The position numbers and the translations under genes are program-made. Below the pieces are notes generated by a model. That model had not been told where the DNA came from and searched no databases. It saw nothing but the letters and a program-made list of their open reading frames with translations. A stretch of DNA of 64,000 nt from an uncultured Bacteroidota bacterium (lineage in GTDB: Bacteria > Bacteroidota > Bacteroidia > Flavobacteriales > Flavobacteriaceae), in assembly GCA_902613595.1 (NCBI GenBank), contig CACMHY010000001.1, forward strand, positions 496,001 to 560,000, read 5' to 3'. Numbering within the stretch: position 1 is the stretch's first letter; the number at the start of each line of letters is the position of its first letter. Shown one piece after another: positions 49,594 to 60,597 of the stretch.

Positions 49594-50613
49594 TTAGAAA
49601 AGTCCTCTTTGACTATTCTTTATTCTTCCCAAATGTTCATAGGCTCGTGTAGTTACTTCGCGACCTCTTGGTGTTCGAACAATAAAGCCTTGTTGTATTA
49701 AAAAGGGTTCGTAAACTTCCTCTATTGTTTCAGCATTTTCAGAGACGGCTGTTGCAAGGGTTGAAATCCCAACAGGACCACCATTAAACTTATCAATAAT
49801 TGAGGTCAGGATTTTATTGTCCATTTCATCTAATCCGAAAGCATCAACTTGAAGGGCCTTCAAGCCATATTGAGTGATTTTCTTATCAATTTTACCATTT
49901 CCCTTTATTTGTGCAAAGTCTCTTATTCTTCTAAGTAAACCATTTGATATTCTTGGTGTGCCCCTACTTCTTCCAGCAATCTCGATTGCAGCCTCATGAT
50001 TTATTTCTACGTTGAGTATATTTGCACTTCTCTCTAAAATTGTGGCCAAAAGTTCTGTGGTATAATATTCAAGACGGTTACTAATTCCAAAACGGGCCCT
50101 CATAGGAGCAGTTAAAAGGCCAGATCGAGTAGTTGCACCAACCAAAGTAAAAGGCTCTAAGTTAATTTGGACTGTTCTCGCATTAGGTCCTGACTCAATT
50201 AAAATATCAATTTTATAGTCTTCCATAGCAGAATATAAATACTCCTCCACGATAGGACTTAAACGGTGAATTTCGTCAATAAAAAGTATATCTCTGGGTT
50301 GAAGATTTGTTAACAGACCAGCTAGATCCCCAGGTTTATCCAGAACTGGTCCTGAGGTTAATTTAATACCAACTTCCAATTCATTGGCTAGGATGTGAGC
50401 TAGAGTTGTTTTCCCTAGACCAGGTGGCCCATGGAATAAAGTGTGATCTAAAGCTTCCTCTCTTTGCTTTGCTGCAGTGACAAAGACTTTTAAATTCTCT
50501 AAAATGGTCTGTTGTCCTGCAAAGTCATCAAAGCTTACAGGTCTTAATGCCTTATCAATTTCGTTATCTTCCCCAGAAAATTGTTTGTCAGTAGGATCTA
50601 AATGCTCGTTCAT
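49594..50613 (-). CDS. ruvB: Holliday junction branch migration DNA helicase RuvB
   Basis: [67 protein letters not shown]. Confidence 0.97.
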   Translation of the reverse strand: MNEHLDPTDKQFSGEDNEIDKALRPVSFDDFAGQQTILENLKVFVTAAKQREEALDHTLFHGPPGLGKTTLAHILANELEVGIKLTSGPVLDKPGDLAGLLTNLQPRDILFIDEIHRLSPIVEEYLYSAMEDYKIDILIESGPNARTVQINLEPFTLVGATTRSGLLTAPMRARFGISNRLEYYTTELLATILERSANILNVEINHEAAIEIAGRSRGTPRISNGLLRRIRDFAQIKGNGKIDKKITQYGLKALQVDAFGLDEMDNKILTSIIDKFNGGPVGISTLATAVSENAETIEEVYEPFLIQQGFIVRTPRGREVTTRAYEHLGRIKNSQRGLF

Positions 50614-50714
50614 TTTCTCAAATATAACAAATCACCTACTCTTGTAAAAAGGCATATTGAATAAAACAGTTAGAAGCAAGGAATTGAAATTTCAGTTTTT
50701 AATATTTCTAAAAA

Positions 50715-52502
50715 CTAATGTTGTAATTCCTCTTCTCCTTTTTGAAGTGGTATATTTTGAGGCATAAAATCTTCTTTATGACCTGGTTTTGAATAATCAT
50801 ATGCCCATCGATGTACATGTGGTATCTCACCTTGCCAGTTTCCATGAAAATGCTCTATCGGTGCAGTCCATTCCAAGGTATTTGATCTCCATGGATTTTG
50901 AACTGTTTCTTTACCATAAAACATACTATGTATAAAATTATATAAAAATACAAGTTGAGCTAAACCAGCAACTAAGGCAAAAACTGTGATCAACACATTT
51001 ATGTCTGCTAGATCATCAAAGTATGGAAAAGCAGTATTGGTATAATATCTTCTTGGCAAACCTGCCATCCCTATAAAGTGCATTGGAAAAAATACTCCAT
51101 AAGCACAAATAGCAGTAACCCAAAAATGAAAGTAACCCATGTTTTTATTCATCATTCGCCCAAACATCTTGGGAAACCAGTGATAAACTCCAGCAAATAG
51201 TCCATATAGAGCCGAAATTCCCATAACTAAATGAAAGTGAGCTACAACAAAATAAGTATCGTGTACATTAATATCAAGGGTGCTATCACCTAGTATAATA
51301 CCTGTCAAACCTCCAGTTATAAAAGTTGAAACTAATCCTATAGAAAAAAGCATTGCAGGGTTTAACTGAAGATTTCCTTTCCAAAGGGTTGTAATGTAAT
51401 TAAAAGCCTTAACTGCGGATGGAATAGCTATTAGTAATGTGGTAAAAGTGAATACAGATCCAAGAAATGGATTCATTCCAGAAATAAACATGTGATGCCC
51501 CCAAACAATAGTAGATAGAAATGCAATCGCTAAAATCGAAGCAACCATAGCACGATAACCGAAAATTGGTTTTCTGGCATTAGTAGCGATAATTTCAGAT
51601 GTTATACCTAGAGCTGGCAGTAAAACTATATAAACTTCTGGGTGACCCAAAAACCAGAATAAATGTTCATAAAGTACTGGTGATCCACCCTGGTAGTGAA
51701 GTACCTCGCCTTGAATAAATATATCCGAAAGGAAAAATGAGGTGCCAAAACTTCTATCCATAATTAAAAGTAAAGCAGCTGAAAGAAGCACTGGAAAGGA
51801 AACAACACCAATTATTGCAGTTACAAAAAATGCCCAAATGGTCAAAGGTAAGCGGGTCATAGTCATCCCTTTGGTTCTTAGATTAATCACAGTAACAATG
51901 TAGTTAAGTGAACCTAACAGAGAAGATGCAATAAAAATTGCCATTGATACTAACCATAGCGTCATTCCAGTTCCTGATCCAGGTTGAGCCTGCGGTAAAG
52001 CAGAAAGTGGTGGATAGATAGTCCATCCTGCAGCAGCAGGTCCAGCCTCAACAAAAAGGGACATAACCATTATTACACTTGAAAGGAAGAAAAGCCAAAA
52101 TGAAATCATGTTGAGCAATCCTGACGCCATATCACGAGCCCCAATCTGCAGGGGAATTAAAAGGTTACTGAATGTCCCACTTAAACCCGCGGTTAACACA
52201 AAAAATACCATTATTGTTCCATGGATAGTAACTAGAGCGAGGTAAACATTTGGATCCATGACCCCGTCTGGTGCCCACTTTCCAAGTAGAACTTCAAAAA
52301 TACCAAATGGTTGTTCTGGCCATGCTAATTGCAAACGAAATAAAAGGGACATTGCTATACCAATAATTCCCATGAATAAACCTGTTATTAAATACTGCTT
52401 AGAGATCATCTTATGATCTTGACTAAAAATATATTTTGTAACAAATGTTTCCTTGTGATGATGTCCGTGATCCTCTTCTGTGTGTGCTACTGCTATTGAC
52501 AT
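50715..52502 (-). CDS. Cytochrome c oxidase subunit I
   Basis: HGTIMVFFVLTAGLSG, WFLGHPEVYIVLLPALGITSEI, WGHHMF, HDTYFVVAHFHLVMG. Confidence 0.97.
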   Translation of the reverse strand: MSIAVAHTEEDHGHHHKETFVTKYIFSQDHKMISKQYLITGLFMGIIGIAMSLLFRLQLAWPEQPFGIFEVLLGKWAPDGVMDPNVYLALVTIHGTIMVFFVLTAGLSGTFSNLLIPLQIGARDMASGLLNMISFWLFFLSSVIMVMSLFVEAGPAAAGWTIYPPLSALPQAQPGSGTGMTLWLVSMAIFIASSLLGSLNYIVTVINLRTKGMTMTRLPLTIWAFFVTAIIGVVSFPVLLSAALLLIMDRSFGTSFFLSDIFIQGEVLHYQGGSPVLYEHLFWFLGHPEVYIVLLPALGITSEIIATNARKPIFGYRAMVASILAIAFLSTIVWGHHMFISGMNPFLGSVFTFTTLLIAIPSAVKAFNYITTLWKGNLQLNPAMLFSIGLVSTFITGGLTGIILGDSTLDINVHDTYFVVAHFHLVMGISALYGLFAGVYHWFPKMFGRMMNKNMGYFHFWVTAICAYGVFFPMHFIGMAGLPRRYYTNTAFPYFDDLADINVLITVFALVAGLAQLVFLYNFIHSMFYGKETVQNPWRSNTLEWTAPIEHFHGNWQGEIPHVHRWAYDYSKPGHKEDFMPQNIPLQKGEEELQH

Positions 52503-52527
52503 ATCTTTACTTTTTTTTATAGTTTAA

Positions 52528-53592
52528 TTATTGAATTACTTCTGCAAAGGTCTGCTGTTCAGACATCCATTTGGCGTATTCTTCTTTTGATTCTACAATT
52601 ATTTTCATTTGCATATTGTAGTGTGATGCACCACAAATTTTGTTACAAAGTAAAAGAAAATCAAATTCATATGGGTCTAAAGCGACATCTCCATTTAAAA
52701 TTAGTTCTTTACTTTTTTCTGCTCTCAATTTATTAATTTTTTTTACTTTAGAAATAATGTCTGGGTCCTGACGCATTTCTTCTGTCGTCTTATTTGGTGT
52801 AAAAGCAAATTCGGTTATCATTCCTGGAACACAATTCATTTGTGCTCGGAAAAATGGCATATAAGCAGAGTGTAAAACATCTTGTGATCTCATTTTGAAA
52901 ATAACTTCTCTTCCAACAGGAAGGTGGAGTTCTTGTACTACAACATCGTCAAAACCGTTTGGATCAGTTGCATCAATTCCAACTAAATTTTTTCCATCAA
53001 AGTCTTGTAAAAAACGTACGTTAGCATCCCCTAGAACGCCGTCATCTCCAGCATACCTGGCTTTCCAATTAAATTGTTGGGCATATAACTCTACCACTAA
53101 TGCATCATCATTTTCTTCAACAGTCATGATATCTGTCCAAGTGTAGAGGCCAACTAAAATCAATCCTGCTAAAACAATTACAGGGATTATTGTCCAAATT
53201 GCCTCTAATTTATCATTATCAGCATAGAATAATGCTCTTTTCCCCTTTTCGCCTCGGTATTTATAAGAGAAATAATGCAAAAGTGCCTGAGTAATTGTTT
53301 GCACAAAAAAGATGATAGCAAATGAAACCCACATTAGATTGTCATAGTCAGAACCGTGTTCAGATGCTGCCTGAGGTAGCAATACATCCCCATATGAAAC
53401 GAAAGAAAAAATAGTAATTCCATAGATGAAAATTAAAAATGCAAACATCAACTTACCATTCCAGTTATTATCATTATCGTCAGCAATTTGAGTGTATATT
53501 TTCTTTCCCTGAGACAGTTCAAATATTTTAGTCACCTGCCAGATTGCTATTGCAATTAAGATAAGGATGGAAAATGCTAATACTATATTCAT
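52528..53592 (-). CDS. Cytochrome c oxidase subunit II
   Basis: Two TM helices; DVLHSAYMPFFRAQMNCVPGM; CuA motif CNKICGASHYNM. Confidence 0.96.
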   Translation of the reverse strand: MNIVLAFSILILIAIAIWQVTKIFELSQGKKIYTQIADDNDNNWNGKLMFAFLIFIYGITIFSFVSYGDVLLPQAASEHGSDYDNLMWVSFAIIFFVQTITQALLHYFSYKYRGEKGKRALFYADNDKLEAIWTIIPVIVLAGLILVGLYTWTDIMTVEENDDALVVELYAQQFNWKARYAGDDGVLGDANVRFLQDFDGKNLVGIDATDPNGFDDVVVQELHLPVGREVIFKMRSQDVLHSAYMPFFRAQMNCVPGMITEFAFTPNKTTEEMRQDPDIISKVKKINKLRAEKSKELILNGDVALDPYEFDFLLLCNKICGASHYNMQMKIIVESKEEYAKWMSEQQTFAEVIQ

Positions 53593-53604
53593 CTTTATTA
53601 ATTA

Positions 53605-55017
53605 TTAGTAATGAAAATTTTTACTTTCCTCAATATATGGGTCTCCCGTTGTTAGAAGAGGAGCTTTTGTTAATTCTTTAAAAACTATGAAAACAAATAG
53701 CCCTAAAAAGAAGAAAAAACCACCTATCTCAGGGACCCCAATAAACCATTTGTCTCCAACAGCAGATGGCATAATCATGTTAAAAACATCCATATAATGT
53801 CCAAGAATTATTACTATACCTGCCATTACGATAAAATAATTTATTCGTTTGTAATCACTATTCATTAGTATTAATAAAGGGAATATAAAGTTCATGACCA
53901 GCATCCCGAAAAAGGGTAGATTATAATCTTCAATTCTAGAAATAAAATAAGTTACCTCTTCAGGGATATTTGAATACCATATTAACATAAACTGTGAGAA
54001 CCATAAATAAGTCCAGAAGATGCTTATTCCAAACATGAATTTCCCTAAATCGTGAATATGGCTATCATTTACAAATTCTAAATAGCCGTTATATTTTAAG
54101 TAAATTGTTATCAACGCAATAGCTGTGACACCAGATACAAACATGCTCGCAAAAACATACCAACCAAACAGAGTGCTAAACCAATGAGGGTCAACCGACA
54201 TAATCCAGTCCCAAGACATAATCGATTCAGTTACAATGTAGAATACTAAAAAGGCTGCAGAAATTCTAAAGTTTTTTTTATGATTTGATATGTCAGAAGC
54301 TTTGTCTTGTGCTAAAGAAAACTTTCTGGAAAAAAATCTATATAAAGACCAACCTCCAAGAAAGAATATTGCTCTCGCTAAAAAAAAGGGTGTGTTTAAA
54401 TATCCAATCTTTCCAGCTATCAATTTATCGTGGGCAACTACTTCAGGATCCATCCATATAAAAAGATGATTTAAGTGAAGTGATGATAAAAATAATATAA
54501 CTAAAATAATGATACCACCAGGAAGCATATAGGCTGTAATTCCTTCCATAACTCTATAAAGTACTGGCGACCAACCTGCTTGTGAAGCACGTTGTATTGC
54601 ATAAAATGCTAATACTCCTAAGGATATCATAAAAAAGAAAAATGCAGAAACATAAAAAGCAGCCCATGGCTTGTTTGCAAGTTGATGAAAAACGTGTTCG
54701 TCGTGTGCATCGTCGTGGCCTCCATTGTGGATTTCTGTTTTGTTAAGATTTGTTTGTGAATTTGAATGGTTTTTACCATTGTGATGATTTACTGAATCCT
54801 CAATAGTTGCAGCTGTTGGATGTGATTTTAAATTATCTTCGTTATGCTCTGCACCATGATGGTCACTATGGTTCGTTTCAATAATAGCTTTTGATTGCTC
54901 TACAGTTTTTGGTGCGCTCAGAAACCCATAAGCCAAACCGAGAAAACCCACAATCATAAAAACGATCGCTATTTTTTTTATTTTACTTGGAAATATGTAC
55001 ATCATTTGCTTTTCCAT
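53605..55017 (-). CDS. actF: Alternative complex III membrane subunit ActF (quinol:cytochrome c oxidoreductase)
   Basis: Multi-TM; ESIMSWDWIMSVDPHWFSTLFGWYVFASMFVSG; position in act-cox operon; His-rich N-terminal loop. Confidence 0.88.
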   Translation of the reverse strand: MEKQMMYIFPSKIKKIAIVFMIVGFLGLAYGFLSAPKTVEQSKAIIETNHSDHHGAEHNEDNLKSHPTAATIEDSVNHHNGKNHSNSQTNLNKTEIHNGGHDDAHDEHVFHQLANKPWAAFYVSAFFFFMISLGVLAFYAIQRASQAGWSPVLYRVMEGITAYMLPGGIIILVILFLSSLHLNHLFIWMDPEVVAHDKLIAGKIGYLNTPFFLARAIFFLGGWSLYRFFSRKFSLAQDKASDISNHKKNFRISAAFLVFYIVTESIMSWDWIMSVDPHWFSTLFGWYVFASMFVSGVTAIALITIYLKYNGYLEFVNDSHIHDLGKFMFGISIFWTYLWFSQFMLIWYSNIPEEVTYFISRIEDYNLPFFGMLVMNFIFPLLILMNSDYKRINYFIVMAGIVIILGHYMDVFNMIMPSAVGDKWFIGVPEIGGFFFFLGLFVFIVFKELTKAPLLTTGDPYIEESKNFHY

Positions 55018-55018
55018 A

Positions 55019-55567
55019 TCATTTTACAAGTTTGCTCCTTAGCTCCATAACATGTTGAGCAATCTGCCAACGCTCTTCAGAATTAACCTGACCTGCGTGA
55101 GATCCCATCGCATTTTTACCATACATTAAAACATGATAAATACTGCCTGGAGTAATTTCTCTGTCTGCATAACTAGGTACTCCTAAAAATTTTTCTCTTT
55201 TCATTAAAATTCCTTGACCATCGCCTTTGTTTCCGTGACACACCGCACAATAAATCCCATAAAGTTCCTTGCCAATTTTAGAATTAGTATCATTCACCTC
55301 TAGTGGAGAGATTAAATTCAATTTTGCAGCTTCATATCCTTCGTTTGAATCTGGATAATCATAAGGTTGCCAACCTCTAGCAATTGTTCCCTCAACAGGT
55401 ATCTGAGCTTCAATATTATTATTAAATGCATCTGACTCAGAGTAAGTCTCATATCCTATAGATTGATACATATTCGGAAAATATTGATAGTTAGGACGAG
55501 AGGGATCTGCACAAGATTTGAATAATATTCCTAGAAAAATAAGGGTGTAAATAACTTTATATCTCAT
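55019..55567 (-). CDS. actE: Alternative complex III monoheme cytochrome c subunit ActE
   Basis: Lipobox FKSC; CAVCH heme motif; MYQSIGYETYSES. Confidence 0.88.
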   Translation of the reverse strand: MRYKVIYTLIFLGILFKSCADPSRPNYQYFPNMYQSIGYETYSESDAFNNNIEAQIPVEGTIARGWQPYDYPDSNEGYEAAKLNLISPLEVNDTNSKIGKELYGIYCAVCHGNKGDGQGILMKREKFLGVPSYADREITPGSIYHVLMYGKNAMGSHAGQVNSEERWQIAQHVMELRSKLVK

Positions 55568-56098
55568 TTATTCTGATTTTTCAATTACTGAGACTTCAAT
55601 AGCCCCTGATTTTTTTAAAAGACTAGTGAGTCCTTTTTCATTGTCGTTAACTTCAATTTCAACTAAGAATTTGTCATCAGTGGTCAATGGATTTGGATTT
55701 TCTGCCTTTTTAAAAGGCCAAAGTTTACTCCTTAAATAAAACGTTATAACCATAAGATGAGCAGCAAAAAATACTGTCATTTCAAACATGATAGGTACAA
55801 ATGCTGGCATATTTTCTAAGTATGAAAAACTTGGTTTACCACCAATATTTTGTGGCCAATCCTGAATCATAATAAAATTCATCATTACTACTGCAATAAT
55901 AAGTCCTAGACAACCATATATAAATGCCATAATTGAAATGCGAGTTTCATCAAGGCCTAGTGCCTTATCTAGCCCGTGAACTGGAAAAGGCGTATACACC
56001 TCATCAATATGATAATTTTCAGAACGAATATTTTTGACTGCTTTTAAAAGTGTGTCGTCGTCATCGTAAAGTGCGTGTATAAATCTATTACTAGTCAT
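55568..56098 (-). CDS. actD: Alternative complex III subunit ActD (DUF3341)
   Basis: IDEVYTPFPVHGLDKALGL; two TM segments; DUF3341-like; operon position. Confidence 0.88.
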   Translation of the reverse strand: MTSNRFIHALYDDDDTLLKAVKNIRSENYHIDEVYTPFPVHGLDKALGLDETRISIMAFIYGCLGLIIAVVMMNFIMIQDWPQNIGGKPSFSYLENMPAFVPIMFEMTVFFAAHLMVITFYLRSKLWPFKKAENPNPLTTDDKFLVEIEVNDNEKGLTSLLKKSGAIEVSVIEKSE

Positions 56099-57483
56099 TA
56101 CTTTGCGTCTCTAATTTTTTTATATTTCTCACCTGATGATTTAAGTATTGTCTTGACTTCAGCCTGAGCAATTACGGGAAAAGTTCTTGCATACAATAAA
56201 AATAGAACAAAGAAGAATCCTATTGTTCCAATAAATATTCCTATATCAACGAATGTCGGAGAAAACATTGTCCATGATGAGGGTAAATAATCTCTATGAA
56301 GTGAGGTTACTATAATTACGAACCGTTCAAACCACATTCCAATATTGACAACAATAGATATTATAAATGAAAACATAATACTTGTCCTAAGTTTCTTAAA
56401 CCACATGAATTGAGGAGAAAATACGTTGCACGTCATCATTGACCAATATGCCCACCAATAAGGTCCTGTTGCACGATTCAAAAATGCATATTGTTCATAC
56501 TCTACGCCAGAATACCAAGCAATAAAAAGTTCAGTAATATATGCCACACCTACTATTGATCCAGTTATCATAATGACAATGTTCATTAATTCTATATGTT
56601 GTACAGTAATGTAATTTTCTAGGTGTGATACTTTTCTCATGATTATTAGCAAAGTATTAACCATAGCAAATCCTGAAAAAATTGCTCCTGCAACAAAATA
56701 AGGTGGAAAAATTGTTGTATGCCAACCAGGAATAACTGAAGTTGCAAAGTCAAAGGATACTATAGTATGAACTGATAGGACTAGCGGTGTCGCTAAACCT
56801 GCTAATACAAGAGACACTTCTTCGAATCTTTGCCAATCTTTTGCTCTCCCTGTCCACCCAAAGCTTAAAAGACTGTAAATTTTCTTTTGGAATGGAAGTA
56901 CAGCACGATCTCTTATCATTGCAAAATCTGGTAGCAATCCTGTCCACCAGAAAACGAGCGAAACTGTAAGGTAAGTTGAGATGGCAAATACATCCCAAAG
57001 TAATGGAGAATTAAAGTTTACCCATAAAGAACCAAAGCCATTGGGGATAGGTAGTACCCAATAAGCTAACCAAGGCCTACCCATGTGAATTATCGGGAAA
57101 AGTCCAGCCTGTATAACTGAAAAAATTGTCATTGCCTCAGCAGATCTATTTATCGCCATTCTCCATTTTTGCCTGAAAAGAAGAAGAACAGCAGAAATTA
57201 GTGTCCCAGCGTGACCAATTCCAACCCACCAAACAAAGTTGGTGATATCCCAAGCCCAACCTACTGTTTTGTTAAGCCCCCATGTACCGATTCCTGTAGA
57301 TATAGTATAAATTATACAACCTAAACCCCAAAGAAAGGCACTTAACGCAATACCAAAGACAGTCCACCATTGGACATTGGCAGCTCCTTCAACTGGTGCA
57401 GCAATATCTATTGTCACATCGTGATAAGATTTATCTCCGGTGACTAGTGGCTTTCTGATAGGTGCTTCGTAATGCAATGCCAT
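56098..57483 (-). CDS. actC: Alternative complex III NrfD-like subunit ActC
   Basis: NrfD/PsrC-like multi-TM; VGIGHAGTLISAVLLLFRQKWRMAINRSAEAMTIF; PPYFVAGAIFSGFAMVNTLLI. Confidence 0.92.
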   Translation of the reverse strand: MALHYEAPIRKPLVTGDKSYHDVTIDIAAPVEGAANVQWWTVFGIALSAFLWGLGCIIYTISTGIGTWGLNKTVGWAWDITNFVWWVGIGHAGTLISAVLLLFRQKWRMAINRSAEAMTIFSVIQAGLFPIIHMGRPWLAYWVLPIPNGFGSLWVNFNSPLLWDVFAISTYLTVSLVFWWTGLLPDFAMIRDRAVLPFQKKIYSLLSFGWTGRAKDWQRFEEVSLVLAGLATPLVLSVHTIVSFDFATSVIPGWHTTIFPPYFVAGAIFSGFAMVNTLLIIMRKVSHLENYITVQHIELMNIVIMITGSIVGVAYITELFIAWYSGVEYEQYAFLNRATGPYWWAYWSMMTCNVFSPQFMWFKKLRTSIMFSFIISIVVNIGMWFERFVIIVTSLHRDYLPSSWTMFSPTFVDIGIFIGTIGFFFVLFLLYARTFPVIAQAEVKTILKSSGEKYKKIRDAK

Positions 57484-57502
57484 TTTTTAAATGAAAATTA
57501 GT

Positions 57503-60500
57503 TTAAACATCATCCGAATTTCTGACTTTAACTTGGTACATAACATTTGGTTTCGTTCCAACATGTTCCAATAAATGATACATGCGATCATGTTCCCTTA
57601 GTGCTGAAACTTTACTATTTTTATCATTTACGTCTCCAAATACCATTGCACCTGTAGTACATGCATTGGAACAGGCAGTTTGGAATGCACCGTCCTTAAT
57701 TTTTTCACCCTTAAGTTTTGCATCTAAAATTGTCTTTTGTGTCATTTGAATACACAACGAGCATTTTTCCATAACTCCTCTTGAGCGAACAACTACATCA
57801 GGATTGAGAACCATACGGCCAAGGTCATCGTTCATATGATAATCAAACTCATCATTTTTATTGTAGAGAAACCAATTAAATCTTCGGACCTTGTAGGGAC
57901 AGTTATTTGCGCAATATCTCGTTCCTACACATCTATTGTAAGCCATGTGATTTTGTCCCTGCCTTCCATGAGATGAAGCAGCTACAGGGCACACGGTTTC
58001 GCATGGCGCATGGTTGCAATGTTGGCACATGACAGGTTGAAATACCACTTGAGGATTTTCAGCAGCTTGCTCCATTTTACCGAAAGTTGTTAAAGAATCT
58101 CCAACTCCAGAAATTGACTCTTTGATTTCATTGTCTTCCTCAAAAGTTGAGACTGAAGAATAATATCGGTCTACTCTTAACCAATGCATATCTCGTGATC
58201 TTCTAACTTCACGCTTTCCAACTACTGGAACATTGTTTTCTGAATGACAAGCAATTACACAAGCACCACAACCAGTACACGAATTTAAATCTATAGAAAG
58301 ATTAAAATGATGACCTATTGAGCGATCAAATTCTTGCCACATATCAACTTCTTTAGAGGTAACATCAAATTCTATATGGTTTTTTGAAACTTGAGGCATT
58401 GGATTCCAATACTTTTTATCTTTTGTGTTAAATACCTCAAGTGTTGTCTCTTTTACAATGTCACCTCGTCCCATTAAAGTGTTGTGTAATTGAACACATG
58501 CAAACTCGTGCTCTCCTTCAGCTTTAGTTATTTCGACACTCTGGACATTGTTGAAATTTTTGTACAGATGGTAGGCATTCACTCCTGTTTGCATTTCATC
58601 TTTTAGGCCCATTCGCTTTCCATATCCAAATGACAAACCAACAGTACCCTTGGCTTGACCAGGTTGGACGATTATTGGAACCTTCAAGCTTTTACCATCT
58701 AATTTTACATTCGCATAACTACCATTAAGAGCTCCATTAGAAGTATTTATGTTTTTAAGGCCAATTACATCAGCATCATTTTTAGAGATGGTGAGATAGT
58801 TATCCCAGCTGACTCTTGTAATGGGATCAGGAAACTCTTGCAACCAGGGATTGTTTGCTTGCTGGCCGTCACCCATACCAATTTTACTGTACAAAATTAA
58901 ACTCATCTTTTCGCCAGATGAATTTCTTAAGGAAGTTAAATCTATATTACCAAAATCTGGCCTTTTTATTTGATTAGAATTTTTGGCTATAACATAACCA
59001 TCGTGCAGAGTTTTGCTCCAGGATCTTCCATTTAAAATATTAGCGTTCCAATACTCTTTTATAGAATCATAATATTTAAAAGTTTTACCTGACAGTTTTA
59101 ATAATATGTCTTGGAATTGCTGTGTATTGAATAGCGGTCTTATAGTGGGTTGAGACAAAGAAAAGTAACCTGACTTTAGTTCAAAGTCACCCCAGGATTC
59201 AAGAAAATGTGGAGTTGCAGCTACAAATTTCGAAACACTTGATGTCTCATTAGTCTTTGATGTAAATGCCAATGAAAATTCAAGATTTTTAATCGCTTCG
59301 TTTAGTTCAGCCCCTTTAAAAGTTGTAAAGACAGGATTTACACCAAGCGTGATTAAGCCACTTATATTTCCATTTATTATACTATCTATTGTTGAATTGA
59401 CCTCATATGAGTTGCCCTGACGAATAAGCCTTGGCTCTTCAGGCTGGAACGCTTTACTTTCTAATAGGCTATTTATTTCCAGAACAGCACTCTGTGCAGC
59501 TTCATCATCAATACCGGAAACAACCACCGCGTTAGTTCCAGAATTAAGTAGTCGATTTACAGCTTTCTCAACTTGTTTTTTTAGCTGAGCAGATAAACTT
59601 ACAGAAGATGAAAGACCTCTTATTCTATCATGCAAATACACTAATATTTTTTTTTGTTCTGCAGGGGTGCAAGGGACACGATGATCAGCATTAACTCCAG
59701 TAATTGACATATTAGATTCAAATTGCATATGCCAAGACATTTCTGCTTTATTATTTCGCTTTACAGGTCTTTTAGTTTCAGCATAGCCTTTTTCATATCC
59801 ACCACCTTGCCAATCTCCTAGGAAATCTGAGCCAATGCCAACAATAGTGTCTGCCTTTGAAAAGTCATAATCGGCTAAAGCACGAATTCCATAATATTTT
59901 TCGAAAGCATTTAAAGAAGAGTCATAAGATATTGAATCATAGATAACATGAATAATGTTAGGAAAAACTTTCACAAAATCATCAATGATCTTCTTCGTAG
60001 TCGGACTAGCTAATGTAGGGGTCATCATCACAACTTTCTTATCCAATGATGAAAGGGAATTAAGTGCAGCTTTTGTTTGATTATAAAAGTTGTCCCACTT
60101 GACATCCTTACCCTCGAACAAGGGACCTTTAAGTCTCAAAGAATCGTAAAGTGAAAGAACTGATGCATGAACTCTTGCATTGGCAGATCCTAAAACTGGT
60201 GAATCTGTATTGCTCTCAATTTTTATTGGCCTGCCCTCTCTTGTCTTGACTAATATGCTAGCAAAATCATAACCGTCAGCAATTGTTGTTGCATAATAAT
60301 TTGCAATTCCTGGACGTATTTGTTCAGGCTGAAATACATATGGTACCGAATTTATTATAGGGCCTTCACAAGCTGCAATTGTTGCGGCTGCTGTGCTAAA
60401 TCCTGCATATTTCAAAAAATCTCTCCGAGATGCAGTGCTTTTATTGAGCATCTTTTCATCACCTAAAAAATCTTCAGGAAGTTTCGAAACAAACTCATTA

Positions 60501-60583
60501 TATTGAAGCTTATCTAAATTCTTATCAAAGGAATTTAGTTGATCTATACTTTTCCAATATTTTTTATTTAACGGCATAGACAT
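57503..60583 (-). CDS. actB: Alternative complex III molybdopterin-oxidoreductase-like / Fe-S subunit ActB
   Basis: Tat-like SRRDFLKYAGFSTAAATIAAC; C-terminal ferredoxin motifs CTGCGACVIAC, CQHCNHAPCETVCP, CVGTRYCANNCPYKVRRFNW, CSLCIQM. Confidence 0.94.
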   Translation of the reverse strand: MSMPLNKKYWKSIDQLNSFDKNLDKLQYNEFVSKLPEDFLGDEKMLNKSTASRRDFLKYAGFSTAAATIAACEGPIINSVPYVFQPEQIRPGIANYYATTIADGYDFASILVKTREGRPIKIESNTDSPVLGSANARVHASVLSLYDSLRLKGPLFEGKDVKWDNFYNQTKAALNSLSSLDKKVVMMTPTLASPTTKKIIDDFVKVFPNIIHVIYDSISYDSSLNAFEKYYGIRALADYDFSKADTIVGIGSDFLGDWQGGGYEKGYAETKRPVKRNNKAEMSWHMQFESNMSITGVNADHRVPCTPAEQKKILVYLHDRIRGLSSSVSLSAQLKKQVEKAVNRLLNSGTNAVVVSGIDDEAAQSAVLEINSLLESKAFQPEEPRLIRQGNSYEVNSTIDSIINGNISGLITLGVNPVFTTFKGAELNEAIKNLEFSLAFTSKTNETSSVSKFVAATPHFLESWGDFELKSGYFSLSQPTIRPLFNTQQFQDILLKLSGKTFKYYDSIKEYWNANILNGRSWSKTLHDGYVIAKNSNQIKRPDFGNIDLTSLRNSSGEKMSLILYSKIGMGDGQQANNPWLQEFPDPITRVSWDNYLTISKNDADVIGLKNINTSNGALNGSYANVKLDGKSLKVPIIVQPGQAKGTVGLSFGYGKRMGLKDEMQTGVNAYHLYKNFNNVQSVEITKAEGEHEFACVQLHNTLMGRGDIVKETTLEVFNTKDKKYWNPMPQVSKNHIEFDVTSKEVDMWQEFDRSIGHHFNLSIDLNSCTGCGACVIACHSENNVPVVGKREVRRSRDMHWLRVDRYYSSVSTFEEDNEIKESISGVGDSLTTFGKMEQAAENPQVVFQPVMCQHCNHAPCETVCPVAASSHGRQGQNHMAYNRCVGTRYCANNCPYKVRRFNWFLYNKNDEFDYHMNDDLGRMVLNPDVVVRSRGVMEKCSLCIQMTQKTILDAKLKGEKIKDGAFQTACSNACTTGAMVFGDVNDKNSKVSALREHDRMYHLLEHVGTKPNVMYQVKVRNSDDV

Positions 60584-60597
60584 TTTTTACTTGCATT

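Noticed and set aside
50694-50716. AT-only inverted repeat AGTTTTTA...TAAAAACT at the cox subunit I stop, considered as a terminator
   Set aside because: Very weak AT stem overlapping the stop codon; cannot be told from chance in AT-rich DNA.
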